DNA of 64,000 nucleotides, from NCBI RefSeq assembly GCF_000006565.2, contig NC_031473.1, positions 310,001 to 374,000 of the forward strand, given 5' to 3'. Positions 43,901 through 56,735 of this stretch are shown here, in pieces; positions within the stretch are counted from its first letter, which is position 1, and each line of letters starts with the position of its first letter. The notes beneath the pieces are model-generated. The model had not been told where the DNA came from, did no database searches, and saw nothing but the letters and a program-made list of their open reading frames with translations. The position numbers and the translations under genes were made by a program. The DNA is from Toxoplasma gondii ME49 (lineage: Eukaryota; Apicomplexa; Conoidasida; Eucoccidiorida; Sarcocystidae).

Positions 43901-46900
43901 AGCTGAATCTGCCCTTCTCGCTGCCTGAGCTGTCTCCTCAGCTCCCTTTCTCTACTTTTGCGTCTCCAGGTGCAGAGACCAGCGTCTCTCCGCAAGCCGC
44001 TGCGCCCGCAACCACGCTTGGGCTCCAAAGGTCCTCCGCACCGTTAGGAGCCCTGTTGGGGGCGGATCCTACCGTGCAGACAAGCAGCCTTGTGTCTCCG
44101 TACCTTGCTACGCGGGATGTCTCTGCTTTCCCGTCTGCCGTCTCCATGCCGGCAAGTTTCTCGCCCAACAGTCCCGCCTCAACCGCGCCGCCTCCTGGGG
44201 CTCCGGGGTCGCCGTCTGCCGCACTGGCGGCTGGAGCGGCCCGAGCCGAGGCAGACGCTGCGAGAACTTTGCTGTCGCAGGCTGCCTTCTCTCCCTTTTC
44301 ATCTTTCTTGGTGTCTCCGCAGATCGGAGGCTTGCTGGCTGTAGCTGCTCCTGAGGGTGTGGCCGCGGTGCAACAAGGTGGGGGTGGCGGAGACAGTCTC
44401 CCATTCGGAGCTGCAACGCTGGCAGCTCTGCTTGAATCCATTCAAGACAGCGATGCGGGAACCGTGGCGCCTTCAGGGGCACAGCGCCAAGAGGGCGTTG
44501 TGTCTCTAGTGCCCCCCGGGCTTCCTGGGGGGCTTGGAGGGTTCCCCCCCGTCTCCGTGCAGCCGAGAAGGTACCAGGCGACGCCCAGTGCTTCCCGGAG
44601 CAGCCCCGCCGCGTTGGGTTCTATGCGCCCAGAAGATGCGGTCATTCTTGTCCCTGATGAAGTGCAGACTGCGACTGCGTCGGAGACAACCCGCAACGCT
44701 AGGCTGGCACCCCCACGGGAAAGTCAAGGAGGGACAGGCCAGGAGCGTCTCGACATTTCACTAGCCTCTCCATCCCCACTGGGTCTTGTGAATCAGACAG
44801 CTCGTCCTTTCTTTCAGTCCCCTTTCTCCCCTTCAACACAGGCGTCTCTGCCAGGCGGCCTGGCTCTGCCGCCTGCGCCTTCTTCGTCTCCGACTTCAGC
44901 TGCTTCGCTCTTCGCTGCGGTCGGAGGCAGGTTAGGGGCAGAGGAAGAGAAACAGGGACTTGGAGAGTCGAGAACAAAGTCAGCCAACAGCGACGAATCT
45001 GTTGGCGGAAGCAGGAGCTCTTCTCTGCAGGCTGTGACGCTCTCCGTGGCTGCTGGACTGGAGGTGCCTGCAGGGGGTCCAGGGATCCTGTCCCCAGAGG
45101 GGAGAGAAACTCTTTCAGATGCACAGTTTTCCGCTCTGCTCCAAGAGCTGCTTCTGAGGCGAGACGCGCTGACAAGGCAAACGCCCTTTGGAAATCCTGA
45201 GCACACCAGTTTCTCGTCTGAGCGGGGAAGTCGAGGAAACAGTGCCCCACTGCTGAGAGAGGCACTGGAGAGACAAGAAGGGCTAGAGCGGCAACAGACG
45301 CTGAACAGACAACACGTTCAGTTCCCGGGAGAAACGGAATGGCAGATGTGGTGGCCAGAGGTGCAAAGCGAAGATGTGACCAGCCGCCTCGCGGAAGGCT
45401 CTTCTCTTCAGCTGCCGGTGAGGGACGTGACAGGAGAGAAGCAGGGAGAAAGGGAACCAGGCGGGGTGTATGGACCGTCGAGCGAGAGAGAGGAAAGTGC
45501 ACTTTACGGCATCCCGAGGCGCAAGCAAGAAGCAAGAGAAGCGGCGAAGACAAGACAGCCAGGAGAAACCAAGTTGGCGGCAGAGACAACGAGACGTGAT
45601 GCAGAAGCGACGCGGCAATATGGGCAAGACGGCGTCTACCCTCTCCTGTCGTTACCGCACATCACTATGCGAGGAGAGGACCGCGCATTAGGAGGCGAAG
45701 GAGAACAAGAAGGAGCGAAAAACACCCAAAGAAGAAGCGACCCAGCATGCGCCAGACATCTCGATCTGCTCCAGAACAGAGGCCCCGGAAAATCCTCTCT
45801 GATAACGTGCTGCTGCGACGAGGTAGGAGTCGCAGTGACTGAGAGGGAAGGGGAGGGGTGGATGCACATACGGAAAGAAGAAAGAGAAGAGAGAGAGACA
45901 CGCATGAAGGTGTCTGCCTTTTGGAAAGCCAAGCAGAGACCGATGGACTGCTTCTCGTCATCGTGAGCAGATCCCGTTCATGTGCCAGGAAACTGCCTGT
46001 CCTCTCTCTGAGACGTCTTGGCCTGTGTGCAGGTTTTCAGTTTCCATAGAGCTGTATGCGCCGAGTTTTTCTTTCAGGTTCTCTGTTTCTCGTTGAGGGT
46101 GTCGACTGTCTCGAACAACTCTTTGTTTTTTCGCGTGACCTCTCCCCGGCCGGAGTTCGGCTGCAGTTGAAAGGCCCCGATCGTTCTCCTTTCGGCCGTT
46201 TTCCTTTGTTATTTCCTTCCTTCTTCTGCTGTGGCGTACACATCTCCTTTCTCTTCACTGCTTCGCACTGAGCACGTTGGCGAGCGCTTCCTGCCGTTTT
46301 TCCACCACATTTCGTTTTTCCCTGCGTTCTCCTCCCTCTCGTTTGCTCAAGTTCCGATTCGCCGTCTTTCCAAGCGAATCTCTTGGAGCTGCTCGATGCT
46401 CCTCTCCCTCTACCCTCACTGTTGCTTACCGCCTTTCACTTGTGTGTATACACTGTCTCCCTGGTGCCTGCAGCGTTTCTTTTGTCCGCCGCCATCGCCC
46501 TTTGCTGGCCACGTAGCCTGCGAAACACGTCGGGGAGAGCAGTCTGCATGCTCGGGCAAAATCCCCAGAGAATGTGGTCCCGGACTTTTGTGTGTGAATT
46601 ATCGCTGCGTTCCACCGTTTCCCTTTGCTACGGTTTCTGGCTCCATCAACCGTTCGGCCCCCCTTCAACAGGTCGTTCCTCTTCCTGAAGATCCGCCGCC
46701 TTTCCCTGAAGTCTCTGCGCCACCCGCTGCCGCTTTTCCCCCACCACCTCCCTTCTATCCTTCTTCTTCTCCCCCTCCTTCTTCGTTTCCTGCTCCAGCT
46801 TCTCCTCTCGATGCACAGGCATCTCTCGCTCCCCCCTTCTCTGGATCGCTCGAGTTGCCTTTCATTCTTGGAGAGGGCGTCTCGCCTTCGCTGGTCTGTC

Positions 46901-49881
46901 CGCCTGGAACGCGGTTCGCCGGCGTTGGAGACGAAGAGGCTGAGAGAGACTCCACTTCTAAGAGAGACTTTGTCGAAGAGAAAACGCTTCGGCGGGGGCA
47001 GTGCCGGCCAATAGACGGAGAACGATGCACCTTGGACAGCGACTGCGGCTGGTACGAGTTTTCTATGGCGTTTTGCGACACCACAGACGGACGGTGTCGC
47101 TCCGCCTCTCCCCATGCTTCTTCGTGTCTGCTGCATCTCCGGACGCTTTTGCGGCTTCTTCTCTGGGTTGCAGAAGGCGACGGAAACCTCAGCGGTGAAC
47201 CGCGAGCGTCGCTTTCCGCTGCAGCTGCCTCTGGAGTCTGTCGAGAGGGACACCGGGCGGAGCTTGCCGCCTTCGAAGTGCGAGAAGAAAGTCGCAGAGA
47301 GGCGGATAAAAAAGGCCATACGGCGTCCCTGCCGGAAGAAACCAGCGTCCTGAGTCCTCAGGTGCTGCTGGCGTGGATGCCGTCTCACAGAGGAGCAAGG
47401 AAAATCGATGGAGCCCAAGAAAGCTTCCAGAACGCCTCGAGCTTCTCTGCAGACACTTCAGCGCCTTCTTCTGGATCGGGACCGGACACAGCGAATGACT
47501 ACGTTGAACAGCTTCGCGAAATCCGAAGACGTTTTCTATGCTGCTTGATGGAAGATGTCAAATCAGAGCAGCAGCGGGGAAACCTCCTGTCGGTGCTCTC
47601 TTTGTGGGACTGGCGGACAGGCGGAGAAAGGCCCTCCTTTCCTGATGTGCAAAGAGCCAAAGACGCGGACTTTGCCTGGCACATGGAGTCGCGAGAAGCC
47701 GGAACGTCGTTGCCTTCTTGGCTTTTCCCGATGTTTCCTGAGGGCGTTGTAGCGTGCGAAGATTCAGACGAAAGTCGAGCCAGTGTCGACGAAGAAGCGC
47801 AACGAGACAGAAGACCGAGAGACCACTCGACCGCCAGTGGATACACCACATACGTCGAAGCCGACTTGCGACAAGATCTGCCTTCTGGCTGGGATGCCGA
47901 GCTCTCGGGGAGGGAAGAAGTGAACAAAACAGAAGAGAGAAAGACGCCTGCCAACTCGGTGGCAAGCCGAGGAACACTGGAAGGAGAGACAGCAAAGGAA
48001 AACACCCACAGAGAGGAAGCTTTGTACTCAACTAGAGACAAGACTGAGGTGGAGAGGCCCGAAGCCCCGTCTCCTTCGTCTGGATCGCTTCCTCACTCGC
48101 TGCCGTTTATCTCCAGCGATGAAGCGTCTGCTCTTTCTTCTCCTCTCTCTTCTTCCTCCTCTGCTTCTCCATATTCTTCTGCTTCACTGGAGGGAGACAG
48201 TTCAGAGCCGAGAGACGCCGGAAAGGCTGGGGCGTCCGAGATACTCGCGACGCGGCAGCAAGGTCAGGAAATTGTCTCTCGTCCTCGCCTTCAGAGAGAA
48301 GAAAGGCGACAGAGCGAGTGGCTACACCAAGGCGGAGAGCAAGGAAGAAAGGAGAGAAAGGTGGAGTCCGATGCGGATGGCGTAGGACTCGAGGGTCGAG
48401 CGAAGGCGAGGGTCCGAGACAGAGAGAATGATGACTCGGCAGAGGAGGTTGAAGCAGCAAAGAGAGATGAAGCTCCACAAAAGAAACGCGAGAGAGGGGG
48501 GGAAGGCACACATGCTTTGCCGATGAGAAAAGACCGGCCACCCTTCTCTTCCACGCGTCTCCACTTTTCTTTCCAAGCTTCTTTCGAGCAAGTGGCAGAC
48601 GAGAGGAGAGAGGAGGCCACAGCGAAACTCGAGGACCTGGCGAGAACGACAGAAAGTCTCAACGAGCAAGGCAGAACAGGAGGCGAACAGAGAAAGCGGA
48701 ATTCTTCTGAGGAGACGGCGAGGAGAAGGGGCTTTTCCTTCGACCGCGCCTCCAGCAGCGTCTCGTTAGACGCTTCGCCTTCTCGAAAGAAAAATTGGAA
48801 GCATCGCCAATTCCCCTCTGGAGAGTCGAGCGAAGCAGACGAGCGGCCACAGGAGGCAAGTGGAAGCATGGAAGAAGAACGCGACAGAGGGGCGACTGAC
48901 CACACGAAGGTTGAACGCGAGAGACGCGAGCCTGATCGTGGAGAAGATCGAGAGTCGAGAAGAAGCGCGACCGCGAGAGACGAAGAGACCGAGAGAAGAG
49001 ACAAGACAGGAAGCAGGTGGAGAGAGAACTCAGGAAAACTGCCTTCGTCGCTGCTTGTGGCGGGTGAAGCGGAGACAGGGAACAAACAAGACAGCGAAGC
49101 ATCAACGCTAGAGGCCAGAGAAGAAAGGAGTGCTTTTCCTTCCACCTCTCGAGAGGGAAGCGAGGAGAACGCGACGACAAACCAGGGTCTGCCAGTGAAG
49201 AATCCTACTCAAATGGAACAGAAGAATGCGCAGGAAGCGGCCGAGCTAGGAATGGAGACAGATACAGGCTTCTCTTCTTCTGAAGGAGGAACTGTGTCTC
49301 CATTTTTCCACGCACCACATGGCTCTAGTTCCCTGCCCGTGGCGTCCCCTGTTTCTTCTCCTTCTGCTAAACTCGATTTCGCCCCAGCATCTTCGGAGTC
49401 GTCCTCACATGATGCCTCGTCTACACAGTCCTTCTCGCCGCCCGCAGGGTCTCGCCCATGGGGCATATCAGCTTCTCTCCAGGTCCAGAGAGAAAGCGAT
49501 GAAGGCCGAAGGCAACGCCCCGCGCCTGCGGACGCTCACGGTGGACTTGAGGGTCGAGAGGAGAGAAAAGAGGAGCCCAGAGACACGTGGAGAGGCAGCG
49601 CGAGAGAGAGGGGCGAGGCAGAGCGACACCGCGTGCAGATACCTTTTGGTGGGGTCATGAATGAGCCACAAATGGAAGAAAGCGGCGAGCAAGAGGCAGT
49701 CGAATCTCACGTTTTCTGGGAAGGAGAGGTCATTGTCACTCTTGATCGAGGAGGGAACGGGACGCAGTTGAAACGCATGAAAACTGTAAGGAAGAAGTCT
49801 CTTTCTTTTCTATACAGGCCTTCACTGGAAAAGAGAAACCTTTCTTTCCAACCAAAGAAACAGCGCCAACATAGTTGCTGA
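40996..49881 (+). CDS. Giant cysteine-rich secreted or surface protein
   Basis: Predicted exons: 40996-41368, 41993-45822, 46474-49881. Phases agree (1, then 0), giving 2536 residues. A hydrophobic segment at residues 9-29 (LSLLATALVVILSVTLVVVL) is a signal peptide or signal anchor, so the protein should enter the secretory route. Clustered cysteines follow in a repeated pattern CxxGLxC(x)C..G..C..C..G.C (residues about 92-185), then around 42655-42770, again at the start of exon 3 (ACETRRG..CSG..CGPGLLC..YRC) and near 47000-47100. The pattern resembles EB or Dickkopf-type small disulfide modules, a resemblance only. Between them are Pro-rich repeats (VPTPVPAP), acidic runs and a very long Arg/Glu/Ser-rich tail. 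No second membrane helix or GPI signal is evident. A microneme, dense-granule or surface location is plausible but not shown. A donor at 49787 (gtaagg) could add downstream exons. Confidence 0.75.
43708..43779 (+). repeat. Three 24-base coding repeats, VPTPVPAP
   Basis: Three near-perfect copies of a 24-base unit encode VPTPVPAP inside the Cys-rich protein, flanked by more diverged copies. This is an extended Pro-rich linker. The opposite strand gives spurious GTGAGTGVGTG-like ORFs. Confidence 0.9.
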
Positions 49882-50217
49882 CGTTCTGTACCACCTGCAT
49901 GTCTACGCTGGCAGACGGTTTCTCGCATTTGTTCCTCCCAAGTTTATATAGATACATAACTATGCATATTCAAATATACCTTGATACACATCTATACACA
50001 TGCATATACATATATGCATGTGCGCCTAAAGCTTGCAGGAGTTTAAGGGAGCTTTCTGAAGAGACAGAGAAAACGCTGTGTCGGAGTCGGTGAGCACTGC
50101 CCATCGCCACATGAGACGGACTGTGGGATTCACAAGACAGAAATTCAGATGCAATACAGCAAATCCTAAACCCTCTGCCTGTTGTCTCCATTTTCCCCCT
50201 GACTTACTCGACCTCAG
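49882..50217. other. Short gap before the next gene, with TA-rich tract
   Basis: These 336 bases hold a degenerate ATATACAT tract (about 49950-50020), a good donor (gtgagc at 50091) and a strong pyrimidine tract ending in an acceptor at 50217. They may be an intron plus a small upstream exon of the next gene, or intergenic DNA. I could not find a start codon with matching phase. Confidence 0.4.
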
Positions 50218-53200
50218 CGTCGGCACTCGCTCCAGCTTATCAATTAGCCCTGATCAGTGACGGAATTCACGGGGCTTTTGTGACTTCTGCGGTGGCTCTT
50301 TTTCTTGTGTACGTACAGCACGACATTCTCTCCCTCCAGAGCTCGCTGCTTCGCGCTGCCTCCGCCCTCCTGCCTACTCCGCCACTGTTGGAAGACAAGT
50401 TTGTCTCTCCTGCGAGCACGCAGTGGAACTCGAGAGACGCGGACGCCGACTCCGAACAGAAAGGAGATCGAGAGGAAGAAAGCGATGTGCTCCGTGAGAA
50501 GGAAGAGAACCGCGCAGGCGGGAAATGGTCTTGGGCGGTCCTGTCGCGCGCTGGAGATGATCGCCAGGTGTATGTACACCTCGCTCTCCGGTGTACGGGC
50601 CTTCGATGCAGCTCCTACAGGCGTTCTCACCCGCTCGCGCGAACAGCCGAGAAAAACCGAAACCCTTTCCCCTTCTTCTCTGCCTTCCCTTCGTCAGTCG
50701 CTGGGCGACAAATCACAGAGACGTCTGAGGAATACGTTCCGGCGGAAGGGGAGGCGAGGATGAGCACGAGCCAGGACACAGACAGCGACGTCTTGGCAGA
50801 GCAGCTGGAGAAGAAACTCCTTCAGTTTAGATATTTCCTTCAGTCTCTCATGGACTCTGAAGACGGCCACTCTTCTCCCTTGCGCGCCGCGGAGTCGGAG
50901 AGCCTGGATTCGTGGCTATGTGAGTTTTTCGCCGTCCCTAGGGCTCCAGAAGGGGAGGAAAAGAGTCTTGATGGAATCAGACAATATATCCGTGCTTAGG
51001 CTTTCAGCATCACTTGGTTCGTGTGGAAGTCATGAACACTCCGCAGAGGCATGGAGCGCAGCCTCCAAGAAGGCGCATGCCGCTTTTTAGGGGTCTTGTG
51101 CCTTCATGAAAAAAAGACACGCAAGATGCAGAGGACGAGAAAAACTCGCTCGTGAGTTGACGCGACCCTCTGTCTGACACGCTGTTCCACGTGGCCAGCC
51201 AAACATGTCTGATGTACAGACACCTGAAAAGGGCCCAAAACGGTCTGCTTTCAAGTCTTCCGCTGTCTCGCGGACCCCTATTTTTTCTCGGTTTTCAGGT
51301 GAAACTCTGCGGTCCCGTCGCGCCCGAATCTCTCTCTTGCTCGCTCCTCAAGCGCTGGTTTCAAGTCCGTCCGAGTCGTCTGCGTCGTCTGCATCGTCTG
51401 CGTCTTCTTTCTCCCCTCGTTCAGTTCGCAGCGCTCCTTCAGCTGCGCTGTCTTTCTTTCTCTCTCCGAAGTTGAGCGACCCTGAAGTCGAGTTCTCAGA
51501 TGTGCTTCTCGACCGATTTCTCCTCCTCTTTGCTGGACAGGATGAGGAAAAGGAGCTCGTCCGAGACAGAGAGGCGAACGCAGAGCTAGACAGGGTCGCA
51601 AGAGGACATGCGAGAGAAACCGGCAACGAACGCGAAGCCGAGGATAACGGCGAAGATCAAGGCGAAGAGGCCCGCGCCGAAGACAGAGTGCTCAGGTATC
51701 TCGAGAGTCTCTTTACACACGCGGATGGCGAAGTTCGTGCTTCTGTGCTTTTTCTTTTTTTCAGTCACCTCTTTGAGTCTGTTGACTCGCGCCAGCCGCT
51801 CGACCGTCTCGTGTCTCCTGAGCCGGCTGTCTCTGTCTCTTCGGCTTCTTCCGCCGTTCCTCCGGAGCCTCCAGAGCCCACTGAGGAGGCCAGAAACACG
51901 AATGAAAAAAAGAACTTTTATGAGGCCTTCCTCCGAATCTGGAAGGAGATATTGCATCGCGAACTCAGCGACCTGTACGGGGTGAGTCAGAGGCACTGAA
52001 AGATCAGAACTGGAAGGAGGAGCGCGGCTCGAAATTCTCACGGAAACGAGAGAGAGGTGTAGTCTGAGGTAGAAAGGTGTCGACAGAGGAGATAGATAGA
52101 GATGCTCGTCGAGACACGTTGACAGACAAAAGAGAATCAAGATAGAATACTACCACAGAGGCCTCAACGCGGAGAACGCGAAGCCACGCGGAAAACCTAA
52201 CTGAATCCACTCTTGTTGAACAACCTTCTAACCGCCGTGTCTACGTGGTGAGAAATACAGTGTATCGAGTTTCACTGCCTCATTCGTTGTGGCTCCTCGG
52301 TCTTCTTTCCTGCCCTCATCCCCTGCCTCTCAGCCTCGTGTGTCCATCGACGCTGTCGGGCACCAAGCGATGACTCTCGTCATCCATTTCTCCGTAAGTC
52401 ACACCCGAGAAGAGCACGATATTCGTGAGCATACACCTAAACAGCTGGGCTTCTCTGCCTTCTTGTTAAGAACGTGGTACACGCTCTTAAGAGAGATATG
52501 ACTTGGAGGGCGGAACAGCTGTGGGAGGCCTAGAGAGCAGAGAGGAAAGCAAGCAACGCCCCCCAGCGGCGCCTGAAAGGAAAGCGAGAAGAAACAAGAG
52601 AGCAAGGGGTCGGGGGTCATTTGGGGAATCTGACATGGAGGTGGCGGTCGAGATCATACGGGCGGCGAGAGCAGGGAAGTTTGTTTCACCGAAAGGCGAA
52701 GTTTAACCGGGAAGCTAGGCTCGAACACTATGAAAACCGAGTATCAGCATAGATTCATAGATGAACATACTTCAGTTCTAGTGTCGCGTTCTCCTCCTGT
52801 TCTGCTGTTCAAGGTTTGGGTCAGAGTCTACAGAGTCTAGTTGGGGAAGTAGCTTCAAACATATGTAGTCGAGTTTCAACCGAGATGCACCGCCGGACGT
52901 AAGGAATCGTTAAATGGTTTTTTCTTCGCTCGGGTGGGAGGCCCAGGCACGCATGCAGAGGCTTTGCCTGCGCGAAGCGAGACTTTTGGAGTCCGTCTGT
53001 TTTCAGTATGTAATAAATACACTTCCTTGATCCATGTTGAGATCTATTTGCCAGGAACTACATCTGCTTCTTTCTGTGCGGATTATCTGCGTACATGGGA
53101 CCTGATATCTGTATATCTCTATCAATCTGTTTATCTACCTGGACAAAACCTAAGCTTTGGAAACACCCGCGGTCGCGAGACACCTCGCCAGTGCCTCACT

Positions 53201-56200
53201 CTTCATTTCTCGTCTTTCTACTTTCCCTGTATCGAATGCCATACCTGTTTGAAAACTCCCGTCGTGGACACAAACCGGAGTTTGAAGAAGGAGACACGGA
53301 TTGTCGTGAATCGTCTCCTTTCTCTGGAGGTAGAAAGTCGCATTTTCTGACCCTGCCCGACTAGGGTACTTGTGGAAAGCGGCATCGCCTTTGACTGTGT
53401 AGACACAGCCGTCCTTCCGCATTTCCTTGTTTTCCTTCCTTAGGTAGATGCAGAATCAGTTGTCGCCGTCAAGCGACAGTCCATGCTGCCTAGGAGTGCT
53501 CTCCTGCAAAGAAGCAGCTTTTTCCAGGGTGTGAGACCCCACGAACTTCTTCTTTGTCTAGGTAAGGAGTTTGACTTCTTTTAGTCTCCTCGATTCTTCT
53601 CATCCAGTCCGCCGTCGACCTGTCGATTTCTGCCGTGTCTCCTCACCTTCGCTTCTGTATGCCGCCTTCGGTGTTCCCTTTTCTTATCTGTCTTTTCTTT
53701 CTCCTTCGATTTTGTGTCCCTCTTCTGTGCCAGGGCACCACCTTCCTTCGCGCTCTGTCGGCGCCGTCTCGCCCCACCAAGATCTGCTTTTTTTAGTCAA
53801 TCTCAGTCGGATGTCTCCTCCATTTCTCCACCCGGATTCGCCTCGTCGCCCCTTTTCCTTATCGCCGCCCACGTTCTCCTCCACACAACCCTCGTCCTCT
53901 CCTTCATCCGACCTTCCGGTGCCTCCTGCTTCGCCTTCTCCTTCGTCTACGGCCTCCTCTCCCTCTCCGACTCCAACAGGAGTGTTACCTGTTCTCGTTT
54001 CCGCTAAGCCTTCGCCGGATTCAGAAGAAGAATCTCCTTCGCCCTCGAACGCCTTCTCCTCCCAAAACGCCCCTGCAGCAGATGGGCACCAAGAAGCGGG
54101 AGGGCACCGTGGAAACAATGGAGACAGTGGAAACAGTGGAGACAATGGTGATAGAGGAGACAGTGGAGACAATGGAGATAGAGGAGACAGTGGAGATAGA
54201 GAAGACAGAGGAGACAGCCATGCCTCGGGGCGGCTCGCTGGCCAGCCTTCGATCCGGCGGGGGCCACTCCATTTTTCGCCCCGCCTTGGAGAGTTGCTGG
54301 GGAGCACGAGCTCGGCTGAAGAGGCTCGAGAAAAATGGAATCTAAGAGGAGGGGTGCTGCCTTCCGAGAACTCGCGACGGCTCTCGTTCCAACGGATGCA
54401 GCGAAGCAAGAACCCACACACAGTTTCCGGAACTTTTTTCTGCTCTTCAGAGAGCGACGAAAAGAAGGGAGAGGACGTGAGCGAGAAGGGGGCCAGCGAA
54501 GAGGACAGAGAAAAACCGAAGGAGAGAGAGGACGATAGCGAGGCAGGGACCCTTTTCGATAAGGGAAGTCGCCAAGACAGCAGCAGAGAAGGCAAAAGCA
54601 ACGGAGAAGGCAAAATCAGCGAAGAAGGCATCAAACGAGGTGCCGAGTCATCCAAAGCCAGGCGACAAAGGTGTGAGGTGGACCCAGACAAGAAGGAAGT
54701 ACGGCAAACCGTTAAAGAAGGTGAAAATGCGCGTGTACCACGCCCACGGGCTCTCGCAGCGCCTCCTGAAGTTTACGAGGGAAACGGAGACGATTTAGAG
54801 CGGGAACTGTCTCTGCACCTTGCCCCTGTCCTTCTCTTTCTCGATTCTCTCGTCACAAAGACATGCGCAAACACATGCTTCGGCATGCGAGGAGAAACAA
54901 CTTTGACTCACAGTCGTGTGAGAGGCGAGGAGTCAGAAGAAGGACCTGACGCCAAAACGCTGGGTCACGCGTTTTCAGGAGGCGGAGACGCTTCACATCT
55001 ACGTCAAGGCGACAGCCTAGAAGTAGTCGCTGCAGTTCCTATACGAGTACGTGATGCCTTTCCAAAAGGCGAAACCGTGTCGAGTTGTAATTCATTCACA
55101 TCGCGACGCCGCAGGAGTGCTCCAGACAGCTTGAAGTGTTGGATCTCCACGGCCCTCAAAACGCTGCGCAGAACGCGATGTTGTGAACAAACTGAGGACA
55201 GAGACCGATTCCAATGTCCCTTCGAGTCTTGAACGCTATACATACATATACATATAAACATGTGTGTGTATAACATATATATACATATAGATATGTAGTG
55301 TATATATATATATATATATATATGAAATGTAGATGTGTAGATAGACACGTATATATATAACATCTGCATAGATATAGATATGGAAGTCTCGAAGACGAGG
55401 GGGGTCGACGAAACGGAAAAGGAAAAGCCTTAGGCTGTGTTTGACTCTGTCAAGAAACTGTTGGGGAAGTAGAAGAGAAATTAGGTGGGGACAGGAGATA
55501 AGCTGTGTTAGACCAATTTCTCAGATTTTGGGCCAAGTGATAAAAAGATGCCGACCGTTGGTTCTTATAGGTCTTTCGTCTCGCAGGCTCAGATTGGTGT
55601 GCGGGGACAGATTTGGTTTTTCGAAGCTAGCGAAAAGATCTCGATTTGTGATGACTTTTTCCGAGGTTCTTCCCTTCTCTCTGTTGCAAAACGATGAAAA
55701 CCTTCGAACCCTCGCCTGTCGCAGAGAGCAAAGACGATAAAGGGCAAGGTTTGCCTAGCATGTAGACTCGCAGATAAACTGGGTGTTCTAGGCTCGACGT
55801 TAACACGTTGGGAAGATTGGCTCCGGTAACCAGAGACCTCCCGGAAAAAACACACTAGAAGTTGAAGTCGCTGACTTCCCAGATTTTCCGCGTCTGTTTT
55901 CTTCTGCGTGGACCTCTCCTCTCAGCTGCTTCCAGTTCCCTACAGCGCTCCCGAGGCGCTTCTTCCTGTCATTTCCGCGCTCAAACGCCACCTTCTTTTC
56001 CCCTCATCGCCTCGCTCTCCCTATTCTCTCGCTTCTTTCCTTCCCGTCGGTTCCATCATTGCGAGGTGCTGGACGCACCCGCGACTCAGTGAATCTGCAG
56101 ACCTTTTCAATTCCCCCCAAGCCGTGGAGGCGCGAGATTTCCTGTTTCGCCGTGTCTTTCCAGTTTTTCCAGCGTCTGCAAAGGCCATCGCTTTGTTTCC

Positions 56201-56735
56201 GAGTTCTACACCTGCTCTCGGGTCGGCTGCGGAGACGGCGGGAGGGGCGGACGCAAGCGCGACGGGAACTTCAACCCTCCAAACTGAAAGCGAATCGTAC
56301 TTTCTCACAGGCCAAGCAACGTCTGCGTTCGATACTGAGAGTTACTTTCCTGCCCGTGGAGAAGAAAGCAGCGGTGGGGCTGCAAAGAAATCAACCAACT
56401 CAGAAGGGAAAATGCAAAAGGAAGGCGGCGCTGTAGGCGGGGCCGCAGTCGAGGACAGTGCAATCGCGACACAAACGGACAGTGTCACGGTCGTGTCTAG
56501 GAACGGACAGACAGAGAAAGAGAACGGTGCAGAGGAGCAAGACGGAAGACAGACACCGAGTAAAACAAGCAAACAGGAAAGGACGGAAGGAAACGAAGAA
56601 CACTCGAGATTCGGTGAAGCTGGACCAGACACAGGTGATGACCTAGGTAGGGTGTCCACGCGCTGGCGTACGCCTGCTTCACTTGCAGGACTCCTGAGAG
56701 AGCGACGCGAAAGATCAGACTTGCGTCGGGATTAG
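50218..56735 (+). CDS. Large unrecognised helical protein, 5' end unresolved
   Basis: Supported exons: 50218-50919, 51299-51981, 52334-52393, 53444-53561, 53734-55046, 55926-56735, all in phase and ending in TAG, about 1230 residues. Each join makes sensible sequence, for example DSWL|CETLRS, SDLYG|PRVSIDAV and ELLLCL|GHHLP. The frame is open back to 50113, but an exon with a start codon is not identified, and the preceding gene's last donor is out of phase with the acceptor at 50217. Conserved-looking hydrophobic helical segments (GIHGAFVTSAVALFLVYVQHD, EVRASVLFLFFSHLFES, EALLPVISALKRHLLF) alternate with low-complexity insertions, including a Gly-Asp repeat and SSASSASS. The pattern suggests an armadillo/HEAT-like solenoid, but this is a weak impression and I do not recognise the family. 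No catalytic motif is seen. Confidence 0.6.
54108..54222 (+). repeat. Gly-Asp-rich coding minisatellite
   Basis: Units of about nine bases (GGAGACAGT/GGAGATAGA types) encode a GDSGDNGDRGDSGD-like run in the helical protein. The other strand reads as LSPLSPLSP and creates a long antisense ORF. Confidence 0.85.
55240..55376. repeat. TA microsatellite in an intron
   Basis: A TA array with CATATA and AGATAT interruptions lies in the predicted intron between 55046 and 55926. It also terminates the read-through ORF of the preceding exon. Confidence 0.85.

Noticed and set aside
53684..54691. 335-codon minus ORF rich in LSPLSP
   Set aside because: It is antisense to a phase-supported exon and is produced by the Gly-Asp minisatellite.
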